The notes: generated by a model from the letters alone, not told the origin. DNA of 12,823 bases from an uncultured Bacteroidota bacterium (GCA_913062655.1 CAJXXO010000044.1:1-12823), one strand, 5' to 3'; shown: positions 1 through 8,332, counted from the stretch's first letter. Numbers and translations: made by a program.

Positions 1-1542
1 CAATTCTCGTACGGCCATATCTGGCGCATCCGGGCCGTCAATAATGTCAAAATTGTTGTCAAATAATGCTTGCGCCTTATCAGAGGCTACCCGTATGGCA
101 TCAAAGTCGGCCTGGCAACCCACCTGAGACTCAGGCTGAATCCACACCACACCTACGATCACTTCGTTTCTGGCACCCGGATCCAGGCGGAAAGGACCGG
201 ATGACTGCAAGAAGCGTCTGTCGAATGGTGTATTATTATTGGCACACTCACTCCAACCATTCGGATTACTTGGATCATCCGGGAAGATGTAAGTGAATGG
301 TTGTGTTCCTCCGTAACCATTACCACCATACGTAAATGGTGTACCGTCTTTCCAGGAACCGGTTAAGTAGCCATAAAAGTGAGAGGCTACCTCCGGGTTT
401 CCGATGTTTGAAAAGTCATTATTGTAATACAGGAAGAGTGACATACCTAGTGTGGTACTATCAATAATCTGATCCTGCGCATTGTACTCATATTTCGTTG
501 GTCCCTGGAAGAAATCAACCCCTACAATGGGTGGATCTTCACCGTAACCTACCGCAGTCTCATCAATAGCATCACCATTGTAACAAATACCTAGGTCACG
601 ACTAGTATCACATCCAACAAAGTCATCCTGATAGTTCCCCAAATCTGGGTCTACCCACTTGCCAAAATACACACTATCCAAAATGGAGGTAGAGAAATTG
701 AGGACATCGTACTTATAGAAGGTCATGTCATTCACCTCATCATTGGTGGCAAAGCCAAACGCCAACGCTTGCACTTCAAGACCGATGGCCTCTGCACCCG
801 TTTCGGTGTGAAGGTCTCCTTTATCATTGTACACCCACCAAATCGCCTGGTCACCAAATACATCCGGATAATCGCCATTTTCTGGATTATAAAGGTCATC
901 ACCATCAAAATCAACAAAGGGTGCCAAATTCTTCGTTGGTGACAAATTCAGCGGTGTACTTTTCGCTCCCACGGCATTGGGATTGCCCTTGCCGGGCCAC
1001 TCCAAAATGGATTCCGGAATTTGGCTCAATGGAATTGGCACACCATTGTCTTCACGATAGGAAATAAAGTCATTGATATCAGAGCGGTTAATCTTCCAAT
1101 GACGGTCAAATGCATTACAGGTTATATCATCTACGGTTGCATTAGCATCCAAAGGACCCGGCCAAAAGTCATTACCCGTTTGACGATAGGTTTGAGCCGC
1201 CAGCTTCAACTGCCCACCGGCATCGATACCGCCAATCCATAATGCACCGGCAAAGATGGAATGGCGCGCAATTTCACCAGAACCCGGCTCTACTTTGGGG
1301 ATCTCATACTTAGGGTTACCTGTGAGGTCCCACCACATATCACCGCCTGTAAATAGACGTGCACGAACGTTATTGATGTCAATATCGATCTGTGCTGTAG
1401 CAGGCTGACACGATTCAGCAACCTTATTGGTTCTTTGGGTGCGCTTTCCACCTTGGCCAATATTTTCCTTGGCTACCGCCCATTGTCCTAAGGCGAGCAA
1501 CACCAATACCGTTAAAAGCTTCTTAATCACCGTCATAATCAT
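1..1542 (-). CDS. Large secreted protein, partial (C-terminus beyond window); probable cell-surface partner of the upstream TonB-dependent receptor
   Basis: The frame is open without a stop from the ATG at 1542 to the window edge, giving 514 visible residues. A second in-frame ATG lies two codons later (1536). Residues 1-24 form a signal peptide: Lys-Lys, a Leu/Val-rich core, then an Ala-Val-Ala cleavage motif before Lys25. No lipobox cysteine follows, so it is probably not a lipoprotein. The mature part has a GGDMWWD motif (66-72), a Gly-rich LWIGGIDAGG segment (101-110), an Asp-rich possible calcium site DFDGDDLYNPENGD (211-224) and six cysteines (45, 142, 311, 320, 433, 476) that could form disulfides. 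It resembles large secreted proteins of Saprospiraceae-like bacteria that often end in a type IX secretion sorting domain; that end is not visible here. The start lies 28 bases after the receptor stop, so co-transcription is likely. Exact function is unknown. Confidence is high that it is a gene and low on role. Confidence 0.85.
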   Translation of the reverse strand, partial: MIMTVIKKLLTVLVLLALGQWAVAKENIGQGGKRTQRTNKVAESCQPATAQIDIDINNVRARLFTGGDMWWDLTGNPKYEIPKVEPGSGEIARHSIFAGALWIGGIDAGGQLKLAAQTYRQTGNDFWPGPLDANATVDDITCNAFDRHWKINRSDINDFISYREDNGVPIPLSQIPESILEWPGKGNPNAVGAKSTPLNLSPTKNLAPFVDFDGDDLYNPENGDYPDVFGDQAIWWVYNDKGDLHTETGAEAIGLEVQALAFGFATNDEVNDMTFYKYDVLNFSTSILDSVYFGKWVDPDLGNYQDDFVGCDTSRDLGICYNGDAIDETAVGYGEDPPIVGVDFFQGPTKYEYNAQDQIIDSTTLGMSLFLYYNNDFSNIGNPEVASHFYGYLTGSWKDGTPFTYGGNGYGGTQPFTYIFPDDPSNPNGWSECANNNTPFDRRFLQSSGPFRLDPGARNEVIVGVVWIQPESQVGCQADFDAIRVASDKAQALFDNNFDIIDGPDAPDMAVREL

Positions 1543-1570
1543 TGTGTTTTGAAGTGTGTATCTAAGGGGT

Positions 1571-4500
1571 TTAGAATCTTAATTTGGCACCAATCTGAAC
1601 CCTTCTTGGCAAAGAGAAATTACTTGGATTCTGTACTTTGGCCAAGTACTGGTCCACAAAGGCCTGCTGCACCAGCTGCGCACGTAATACTTCTTCCGCT
1701 TCTGGTGAAGCCAGGAATCCATCATCTGTTGCACTACCGGTGAAGCGGTAAACGTTTACGATGTTTCTTGTATTCAACACGTTTTGAGAAACGAGGTACA
1801 CGTTCAAGAACAAGGGTTTGCCACTTTCGCTACTTAACCGGAAGTCCTTATCTATCCGCAAGTCCAACTTATAGTTGAAAGGCAAACGAGAACCATTAAT
1901 CGTTCCTTCCATCAGTGAACGCGCTGCTACACCAAATTGAGCGGTTGGTGTCGGGTTCGCTTGACGTGTGTAGGGTTCACCTGTACGACCACGGAACGCC
2001 AGGTTGATACCGGCATTCTCAAATATGTTCACACCACCAATCACTGGGCCATTGTAGGCCTTTCCAGCCGGGAAGCGATAGTCCACATTGACATTGAAGG
2101 TGTGGCGTACATCCTGATCCAATGGAACAATGGTACGCAAGTTTGGCTGTCCTGCACCTACCAGGTTAACCTGTGAGGTGGTGTTTGAACCTGTACCGTC
2201 TGCAAACTGCAAAGTATAGTTCGCATTCACCAAAATATTTTTCACTCTTCTGATCAGGTCGTAAGACAAGGTCAGACCTTTAACCGTACCAAAGTCGATA
2301 TTACCAAATGTGGTGTACTCAATCGGATAGGCAAAGTTGAGTCGCTGTACCTGCATCATATCGCGCATTTCGCGGTAGAAGGCAGAGATACTCAAACGAG
2401 AGTCGTCACTCAATGCCTGCTGGAAACCTAATTGATAGTTGATGGTACGCTCAGGACGAAGATCCGGGTTAGCGATCACACCATCAATGGCAATTTCCTG
2501 CAAGAAGTAATAGTCATAAGGCGTAGCCTCATTTCGACCGATCGGCCGCTGCGTAAGCACATCATAGTGTGCGGTAAACATGGCAGTCTCAGTAATAGGG
2601 AATGAGAAGGCTACACGTGGCATAGCTGTAATCTGTGGTGTGTAATCCTCAAAAGAAGCTTCCACATCAAAGTTTTGGCTCTTGATATCCTGTGTAGGAT
2701 CTACCAGGAAAGGAGCTATCTGACCGGAACCACCTGTTTGATTCACCAATACGTTAGGATCCTGAAGCTCATTACCCTCCGCATCAAACCAAACATCACC
2801 ATCGCGATACCCAACAATTGAACTTGGGTTTTGCACACTGTTCACATACACAGCATAGTCTTCCCCGATAGTAGATGGGTGGGAAACTGACTGTCCCGCA
2901 ATCTGATCTACCTCAGCAGCAGAACGGATCGCATACAAGGAGTAGCGGTCACGCAGTACCTGGGTGTTGGCATCAAAGCGGTCTACACGAAGACCTACAC
3001 GGAAAATCACACGACCAATATTGAATCGATCCTGAATATAAGCAGCCGTATAGATTGGACGGTAGGCAGCAATATTTCTGGTAAATACTTCACCGAAATC
3101 ACGCTCACCGTTACCATTCTCATCATTAAAGTCGTAGAAGAAATCTGCAAAAGTAGGCTGATCCGTAAAGCGATTACCCATGTAGTCGTATCCGAGTGTG
3201 GTCACAAAACGGTTACCATCATTGAGCAATTCATCCGGGCTAAACATATCAAGCGATAATTCATCCGGGCTAAGTTGATCCAGGTTGATGATATCCAACC
3301 CATCGACAGGCAACCCTAGCTTTCTTCTTAATGAGATATCAAAAAAGCTCTGTTCACCCTGATTGTACCTTCTGTTGTAGAAAATGGTATCGAATGAGCC
3401 GAGATCACCCTGGAAATCCTGGTAATAAATTCGTTCTCCATTCTGCACAAAGTAAGGATTGGATAGGTCCAGGTTAGATAAGTGGAAGTTGGTAGCCTGA
3501 CGAGCCAGCTGCCATAAACCGAATGGCCCGACTGAGTAGTTTGACTCAACCCGCTGCTGATACTCAAAGCCAAACTGAATACTGTGTCGGCTTAACTTAT
3601 CCCCATCAGACTTTTTCAGGTCAAAAGAAGCATCAAATCGACCCCCATATTGATCATTGTTGCTCTCTGCATAGCTGGTAAATGGAACTCCAGGGTTGTA
3701 CCACATGGAATAAGAGAACAAGTTTTGGAAGAAGTCGCCATTACGCAAACCACCACCCAAAATCACTTGGTCGAGTGTAAATGGATCATTGAAATCAAAG
3801 TAGGTGGAGGTGTAACGCGTCAAGATCGGATTAGAGTTACCCGGCTCGAAAGTAACTGCGGTATCACGATAACCGATCAGACGGTACCCTTCTTTACCAG
3901 TGACAGAATCTTGTCCATAGAAATAAACAGGCTCGCGGAAGGTTTCAAAGTTTCCGATGTGCCCATAGCGGAATGGATTCCGACCATGATTGCGGTCTTC
4001 CTGCCAGCTACGTGTGCGCTGGAAGTCCAGGATAATCGTGTAATAGGCATTATCCAGCACGAATCCTTTCTTACGCTCTGTAGCTTGCTTGGTAATGAAA
4101 TTTTGGCGGAATTTACCATACACCCGGATATCGTTGTTGTACACTTTCGGGTTGTTCTCCGCATTAAACATGTGGAAGGTGCGGATGTAGGCATTTCTGT
4201 CGCTGTAGTAGAAGGAAGAACCTAAGGTTAGGTTAGTGGTCAAGCTAGGCTTGATGTCAATTTTACCATAAAGGTTAACCTCATGCTGATCGTTGTTCAG
4301 ACGATAATCAACGGTCTCCAGATCATCGAATGTGACAAACTCCGTACTCTTCACCAATCCTTCTCCAAATGTAGATGGACGCAAAGGACGCTCTTTGAGG
4401 TCGGCTAATACATCATCCTTAGCTACCCACAATTCTGTGGCAGGTGGATCAGAGTCCTTTTGGTACCGATACAATCCGGAGAACAAGAATCCCACCACCG

Positions 4501-5311
4501 AACGGGCAGAGTCTGTACCCTTGTATCGCTTCACCAAGGGACCCAATAAACTCAAACGGGCTTCATTGTAGCCGTAGGGGTCCAGAAATTGCGAAGTGAA
4601 ATATTCTACAGAACCATTGTAGTTGTTGGAGGGCCCTCTGGTGGATACGGAAATAATTCCTCCGGTAAAGTCACCCTGACTGGCGTCCACTCCGGAAGTA
4701 ATTACGTTTACCTGGTCAATGGCATCAACTGGCAGGTCAACAATACCCGTCAAATCCACACCGTCAATCAAATACTTGGTACCATACCCACGGGCACCGG
4801 CAATACTAGGCAACTGTCCATCGTCAGACTGATAGGTAGCCGCGGCATTATTTAATACGCCAACCAAGTCATTTCGAGGCATCTTATCAATCTGCTCTCT
4901 ACTAATTTTGGTACCCGTTTCCGGCTTACCTTGATCAATAGGAGGTTCCTCATACTTCACCTCTACCACATCCAATTGTGTGGCTTCAGACATATTGAGT
5001 CTAACATCATCAAGGAAGGTGGTCCGGTTGGGGCTCACCGCTACATCAGTGATCTTGGTTTTCTTATCCAGGTACGAGACCTGCACTACATACTTACCCG
5101 GATCCAGCGGTTTGATGGAGTAGTACCCATCAAAATCCGTAGATGCCCCATTAACCTGATTGTCGTTCAAAAACACAACCACGTTGGCAAAGGGAATGCC
5201 TTCGCCCTTCTCATCAACCACCCGTCCGGCAATTTCACCCGTGGATCCCTGACCAAAAGAGGCCAGCGATACCAAAAAGACAGACAAGGTTAGTAGTAGC
5301 AATCGCTTCAT
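1571..5311 (-). CDS. TonB-dependent outer-membrane receptor with N-terminal carboxypeptidase-regulatory-like domain
   Basis: The predicted product has 1246 residues. It would be an outer-membrane beta-barrel that imports a ligand using energy from TonB-ExbBD. I start it at the ATG at 5311; an in-frame TTG two codons upstream (5317) is less likely. Residues 1-20 are a signal peptide ending SFG before Gln. Residues about 25-105 are a carboxypeptidase-regulatory-like beta-sandwich (GRVVDEKGEGIPFANV, then DFDGYYSIKPLDPGKY). The plug follows at about 125-226 (IDKMPRNDLVGVL, then a GARGYGTKYLIDGVDLTG segment, ending VSTRG). The rest is barrel, with aromatic-rich strands and a C-terminal Phe typical of BamA substrates. 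A Ca-binding-like DENGNGERD loop lies at about 730-738 and a 10-residue tandem repeat at about 677-696. No susD-like gene is adjacent; the partner downstream is the secreted protein at 1-1542. The ligand cannot be told from sequence. The length is at the large end for the family. Confidence 0.93.
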   Translation of the reverse strand: MKRLLLLTLSVFLVSLASFGQGSTGEIAGRVVDEKGEGIPFANVVVFLNDNQVNGASTDFDGYYSIKPLDPGKYVVQVSYLDKKTKITDVAVSPNRTTFLDDVRLNMSEATQLDVVEVKYEEPPIDQGKPETGTKISREQIDKMPRNDLVGVLNNAAATYQSDDGQLPSIAGARGYGTKYLIDGVDLTGIVDLPVDAIDQVNVITSGVDASQGDFTGGIISVSTRGPSNNYNGSVEYFTSQFLDPYGYNEARLSLLGPLVKRYKGTDSARSVVGFLFSGLYRYQKDSDPPATELWVAKDDVLADLKERPLRPSTFGEGLVKSTEFVTFDDLETVDYRLNNDQHEVNLYGKIDIKPSLTTNLTLGSSFYYSDRNAYIRTFHMFNAENNPKVYNNDIRVYGKFRQNFITKQATERKKGFVLDNAYYTIILDFQRTRSWQEDRNHGRNPFRYGHIGNFETFREPVYFYGQDSVTGKEGYRLIGYRDTAVTFEPGNSNPILTRYTSTYFDFNDPFTLDQVILGGGLRNGDFFQNLFSYSMWYNPGVPFTSYAESNNDQYGGRFDASFDLKKSDGDKLSRHSIQFGFEYQQRVESNYSVGPFGLWQLARQATNFHLSNLDLSNPYFVQNGERIYYQDFQGDLGSFDTIFYNRRYNQGEQSFFDISLRRKLGLPVDGLDIINLDQLSPDELSLDMFSPDELLNDGNRFVTTLGYDYMGNRFTDQPTFADFFYDFNDENGNGERDFGEVFTRNIAAYRPIYTAAYIQDRFNIGRVIFRVGLRVDRFDANTQVLRDRYSLYAIRSAAEVDQIAGQSVSHPSTIGEDYAVYVNSVQNPSSIVGYRDGDVWFDAEGNELQDPNVLVNQTGGSGQIAPFLVDPTQDIKSQNFDVEASFEDYTPQITAMPRVAFSFPITETAMFTAHYDVLTQRPIGRNEATPYDYYFLQEIAIDGVIANPDLRPERTINYQLGFQQALSDDSRLSISAFYREMRDMMQVQRLNFAYPIEYTTFGNIDFGTVKGLTLSYDLIRRVKNILVNANYTLQFADGTGSNTTSQVNLVGAGQPNLRTIVPLDQDVRHTFNVNVDYRFPAGKAYNGPVIGGVNIFENAGINLAFRGRTGEPYTRQANPTPTAQFGVAARSLMEGTINGSRLPFNYKLDLRIDKDFRLSSESGKPLFLNVYLVSQNVLNTRNIVNVYRFTGSATDDGFLASPEAEEVLRAQLVQQAFVDQYLAKVQNPSNFSLPRRVQIGAKLRF

Positions 5312-5364
5312 AGACAAAGCTTTTATCGGAAAATTAAATTGGCGTTAACGAAAGTTAAGGTGTC

Positions 5365-5392
5365 CAAATATAAAGAACTGACCAGAAACAAA
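5365..5392 (-). promoter_or_regulatory. Putative Bacteroidota-type promoter of the TonB-dependent receptor
   Basis: On the minus strand, TATATTTG (5372-5365) matches the Bacteroidota -7 consensus TAnnTTTG. A TTTG (5392-5389) lies 16 bases upstream, which is shorter than the roughly 19-21 bases usually quoted between -33 and -7. Transcription would start near 5358, giving a leader of about 46 bases. It lies in the 139-base gap between the dehydrogenase stop and the receptor start. I see no convincing terminator in that gap, so readthrough from rsmA/dehydrogenase is also possible. Confidence 0.45.
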
Positions 5393-5450
5393 TCTATCAT
5401 CTGCAAGAAAATGACCTTCACTCAACATTTTGCCGTTTGATATTACAAAA

Positions 5451-6383
5451 TCATGATATTCGGTAGTGGGTGAGTATCTTGTCCGCCAGGTAGGTACTCA
5501 GTAGCCTATGCGACTCTTTTGTCCAACCTGCAATATGTGGACTAAATACAACACTAGAATAGCCTAAAAGCGCAGAATAGTTGTCATCGGCAAGTAATTT
5601 CACCGGTGGCTCTTCGGGTAATACATCCAAACAGGCCCCGATTATCTTGCCTTCATCAAGGCCTCTCCGCAGGGCTGCCAGCTCTACAATCGGGCCACGG
5701 GCCGTATTTACGAGCACTATCGGACGTGGCAACCGATCAATAAATACCTCATTTACCCAGTGTCGGGTTTCTTTTGTCAGGGGCGTGTGAAAACTTATCA
5801 GATCGGCCCTTTCGATCAGTTCTTCATAGCCAACCTCCTCTACCCAATCGTCACCAAAACCACTTTTATACTTGTCATAAGCCACCACGTGTACCGCAAA
5901 CCCTCGCCATTTTTGCGCAAAGTACCGGCCCGTGTTGCCAAATCCTATAATACCAATGGTTTTGCCCTGCCACTCAAATCCGCGGTTGGGCTCCCTGCGC
6001 CAAACGCCCGATCTAACCTCCCGGTCGGATCGCAACAGATTAGTAGATAGCGCCAGTACCATGGCCATAGCGTGTTCGGCAACGGCATTGCGGTTGCCCT
6101 CTGGTGAGTTAAAACATGCAATACCTTTTCTTTCAGCATACGCCACATCAATCGTATCAAGCCCACTGCCTGAGCGGCCTATTACTTCTAGCTTCACGCC
6201 TTTGTCGATCAACGTTGACGTCACCTTGGTCTTGGTAGTTACGATCAATATTTCATAGTCGGCCACGGCTGCTTCGACTGCCGCCTGATCCATTGTCGGC
6301 TCTTCCGTTACTTGAAATCCGGCATCTCGCATTTGCGCAGCAAAAACAGGATGCATCGGGCAGGTAATGAGGACGTGCTTCAT
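5451..6383 (-). CDS. D-isomer-specific 2-hydroxyacid dehydrogenase (phosphoglycerate-dehydrogenase-like), NAD-dependent
   Basis: The product has 310 residues and would be a cytoplasmic oxidoreductase interconverting a D-2-hydroxyacid and a 2-oxoacid with NAD(H). The Rossmann motif GFGNTG (147-152) is followed by Asp170 at the end of the second beta strand, which favours NAD over NADP. The catalytic triad of the family is present: Arg229 in NTARG, Glu258 in the DVLPEEP segment and His283 in SPHIAG. The NRNAVAEHAM segment (97-106) is the usual start of the cofactor domain. The length fits a two-domain enzyme without the C-terminal ACT domain of long SerA proteins. It could be 3-phosphoglycerate dehydrogenase, glyoxylate/hydroxypyruvate reductase or another D-hydroxyacid enzyme; sequence alone does not decide. 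Its ATG overlaps the rsmA stop codon as ATGA, so translational coupling is likely. Confidence 0.9.
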   Translation of the reverse strand: MKHVLITCPMHPVFAAQMRDAGFQVTEEPTMDQAAVEAAVADYEILIVTTKTKVTSTLIDKGVKLEVIGRSGSGLDTIDVAYAERKGIACFNSPEGNRNAVAEHAMAMVLALSTNLLRSDREVRSGVWRREPNRGFEWQGKTIGIIGFGNTGRYFAQKWRGFAVHVVAYDKYKSGFGDDWVEEVGYEELIERADLISFHTPLTKETRHWVNEVFIDRLPRPIVLVNTARGPIVELAALRRGLDEGKIIGACLDVLPEEPPVKLLADDNYSALLGYSSVVFSPHIAGWTKESHRLLSTYLADKILTHYRIS

Positions 6384-7147
6384 GCTGTAAAATATTCCGT
6401 TAAAGCATCAAAATCTTCCACCGACAATGCCTCTGCTCGCAGGCCGGCCCATTGTGCAGGCACTGGTCGCTCTGTGGTTGTCATGGCTTTAAGGGCATTG
6501 CGTAAGGTTTTTCTTCGCTGGTTAAAGGCCATTTTCACTACTCTTCTAAAATCCGGGTAGTCACTTTTTATACGTGGTTCAGCCAAGCGGGTCAGTCGCA
6601 ATACGGCAGAAGTCACCTTCGGTGGCGGGTCAAACAGGTGCGGAGGAATATCGAATAGAACTTCTGCCTCATAAAAAGCAGTCAGCAATACCGAGGTTAC
6701 ACCATATTGCTTGTTTCCCGGTGGTGCAGCTATCCGATCGGCCACCTCTTTTTGAAACATCCCCACAATCTGCGGTATGCGTGATCGCATCGACAAAGCA
6801 CGAAAGAGTATCTCCGTGGAAATGTAGTAGGGGAAATTACCGATCAATACAAAAGGGTGATCGCCCATCACTTCATCGGGGGTCCACTGCAAGAAATCTT
6901 GCTGGATAATGCGCTCCGACAGGGCGGGAAATACCGTCACCAAATGATGGGCAAACCGCTCATCCAATTCGATGACATATAATTGCCGGCTGTACAGGTC
7001 AAGCAAGTGTCGGGTTAACCGACCTTCACCCGGACCCACCTCTACTACATAGGTATAAGGGTGAACGGAAGTGATGCTGGCCGCAATGTCATACGCCATA
7101 TTATCGTCCCGTAAAAAATGCTGTCCGAGTGATTTCCGTTTTTTCAA
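6380..7147 (-). CDS. rsmA: 16S rRNA (adenine1518-N6/adenine1519-N6)-dimethyltransferase RsmA (KsgA), TTG start
   Basis: RsmA uses S-adenosylmethionine to dimethylate two adjacent adenines in the 3' end hairpin of 16S rRNA during late 30S assembly. With a TTG start at 7147 the protein has 255 residues, near the family's usual 260-270, and begins MKKRKSLGQHFL, the classic N-terminus. Motif I is EVGPGEGRLT (36-45), the acidic end of beta-2 is ELD (60-62), the catalytic motif is NFPYY (104-108), and FNQRRKTLRN (208-217) is the conserved C-terminal rRNA-binding signature. The open frame runs upstream to an ATG at 7339, but that would add about 64 residues unlike the family and overlap pdxA on the other strand. 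A ribosome binding site precedes the TTG. The stop overlaps the dehydrogenase start by 4 bases. In E. coli rsmA lies in the pdxA operon; here the two are neighbours but divergent. Confidence 0.95.
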   Translation of the reverse strand: MKKRKSLGQHFLRDDNMAYDIAASITSVHPYTYVVEVGPGEGRLTRHLLDLYSRQLYVIELDERFAHHLVTVFPALSERIIQQDFLQWTPDEVMGDHPFVLIGNFPYYISTEILFRALSMRSRIPQIVGMFQKEVADRIAAPPGNKQYGVTSVLLTAFYEAEVLFDIPPHLFDPPPKVTSAVLRLTRLAEPRIKSDYPDFRRVVKMAFNQRRKTLRNALKAMTTTERPVPAQWAGLRAEALSVEDFDALTEYFTA

Positions 7148-7153
7148 GAGAGG

Positions 7154-7160
7154 CTCCCTT
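7154..7160 (-). promoter_or_regulatory. Ribosome binding site that sets the rsmA TTG start
   Basis: AAGGGAG on the minus strand, containing GGAG, ends 6 bases before the TTG at 7147. This fixes the start just upstream of KKRKSLGQHF. Most other genes in the window have no such sequence. Confidence 0.6.
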
Positions 7161-7188
7161 TGGCGCGCTGGTAAAACTGGTATCTTTG
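7159..7188 (+). promoter_or_regulatory. Putative promoter of pdxA
   Basis: TATCTTTG (7181-7188) matches the Bacteroidota -7 consensus TAnnTTTG, and TTTG (7159-7162) lies 18 bases upstream as a -33-like element, close to the usual spacing. Transcription would start near 7194-7195, with a leader of about 53 bases to the pdxA ATG. It faces the rsmA box at 7201-7208. Confidence 0.5.
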
Positions 7189-7200
7189 GTTCCGGACCGG

Positions 7201-7208
7201 CAAAGGTA
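7201..7208 (-). promoter_or_regulatory. Putative -7 box of the rsmA promoter
   Basis: The minus strand reads TACCTTTG, a full match to TAnnTTTG. Transcription would start near 7194-7195, about 47 bases upstream of the TTG start. I see no good TTTG -33 element at the expected distance (about 7228-7231), so this rests on the -7 box and its position between divergent genes. Confidence 0.4.
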
Positions 7209-7247
7209 GCCGCAATTTCTCGATTGTTGACGCTGAACGAATGATAT

Positions 7248-8306
7248 ATGAGTGAAAGACCCACCTTTACAATAGGCATTACCATTGGTGACATGAACGG
7301 CATAGGCCCGGAGGTTATCCTAAAGACCCTGGAGGACAACCGGATTATGCACTACTGCCAGCCTGTTATTTATGGTAGCTCCAAGACACTTTCCTACTAC
7401 AAGAAAATGCTGGATATGGAAGATTTCTCCTTCCATATTGCCAAAGACACCTCACAGCTCAGCCGCAAACACCCCAGTGTCATGAATTGCTGGCAAGAAG
7501 AGGTCAACATTACCCCGGGAGATTCCTCATCGGAAATGGGCAAATATGCCCTGATCGCTTTGGAGAAGGCTACCGATGATCTGAAAGCGGGTCACCTGGA
7601 TGCTATCGTTACGGCACCGGTCAATAAGTTTAACATTCAACAACATGAGCCCAACTTCCGCGGACAGACAGAATACATTACAGCCCGGCTAGAGGAGACC
7701 GATAGTATGATGATACTCGCCTCTGACGCTGCCGTGGTAGGGTTGGTTACCACCCATGTGCCATTGCGAGACGTAACAGCCCTGGTAACACCGCAAAAGG
7801 TGGAGAGTAAGATTAGGCTGATGGATAAAATGCTCCGCAAAGACATGCTTATTCAAAAACCTCGTATTGCCGTTTTCGGGCTGAATCCGCACGCTGGCGA
7901 CAATGGGTTGCTCGGTCATGAGGACCAAGAGATTATTCAACCTGCCATAGAGACTTGCCACAAGGATGGCATATTGGTGTATGGCCCCTACCCGGCAGAC
8001 GGTTTCTTCGGAGCAGGGCACCAACGCAGGTTCGATGGCATTCTAGCCATGTATCATGATCAAGGTTTGGTGGGCTTCAAAGCTTTATCCTTTGGGGCAG
8101 GTGTGAATTACACAGCCGGCTTATCAAGAGTCCGCACCTCTCCTGATCACGGCACTGCTTATGATCTGGCCGGCAAAAATGAAGCGTCACCTGACTCTTT
8201 CCGCAGCGCCTTATTCATGGCCATCGATATCCTGGGCAATCGCTCCGACTACCAGGAGATGCACCGTAATCCATTGCGCAGACAATCTTTTTCATCAGAG
8301 CGTTAG
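7248..8306 (+). CDS. pdxA: 4-hydroxythreonine-4-phosphate dehydrogenase PdxA
   Basis: PdxA oxidises 4-phosphohydroxy-L-threonine with NAD(P); the product decarboxylates and is joined with deoxyxylulose phosphate by PdxJ in the DXP-dependent route to pyridoxal 5'-phosphate. The protein has 352 residues, slightly longer than E. coli PdxA (329). Visible motifs are ITIGDMNGIGPEV (11-23), TAPVNK (122-127), the three metal-ligand histidines H170, H215 (in NPHAGDNG) and H270 (in MYHDQG), GPYPADGFF (246-254) and RTSPDHGTAYDLAGK (296-310). At the usual GHTE active-site position this protein reads RGQTEY, so Gln140 stands where E. coli has His136. The ATG at 7248 puts the GITIGD motif in the normal place. 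It is the first gene of the rightward block, 61 bases before DUF177. Confidence 0.96.
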   Translation: MSERPTFTIGITIGDMNGIGPEVILKTLEDNRIMHYCQPVIYGSSKTLSYYKKMLDMEDFSFHIAKDTSQLSRKHPSVMNCWQEEVNITPGDSSSEMGKYALIALEKATDDLKAGHLDAIVTAPVNKFNIQQHEPNFRGQTEYITARLEETDSMMILASDAAVVGLVTTHVPLRDVTALVTPQKVESKIRLMDKMLRKDMLIQKPRIAVFGLNPHAGDNGLLGHEDQEIIQPAIETCHKDGILVYGPYPADGFFGAGHQRRFDGILAMYHDQGLVGFKALSFGAGVNYTAGLSRVRTSPDHGTAYDLAGKNEASPDSFRSALFMAIDILGNRSDYQEMHRNPLRRQSFSSER

Positions 8307-8332
8307 GCGTTTTCTTTTTGTTGGGCTTTTTG

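Noticed and set aside
3650..4225. 191-codon open frame on the plus strand inside the receptor gene
   Set aside because: It is fully antisense to a well supported receptor barrel and its translation has no recognisable domain; long antisense frames are expected there.
5405..5440. Weak hairpin between the dehydrogenase and the receptor (AAAATG/CATTTT)
   Set aside because: The stem is only 6 base pairs before a bulge and there is no T run in either direction, so it is not supported as a terminator.
7148..7339. N-terminal extension of the rsmA frame up to an ATG at 7339
   Set aside because: It would overlap the start of pdxA by about 90 bases on the opposite strand, add residues unlike RsmA, and cover both putative promoters; the TTG at 7147 with a ribosome binding site fits better.
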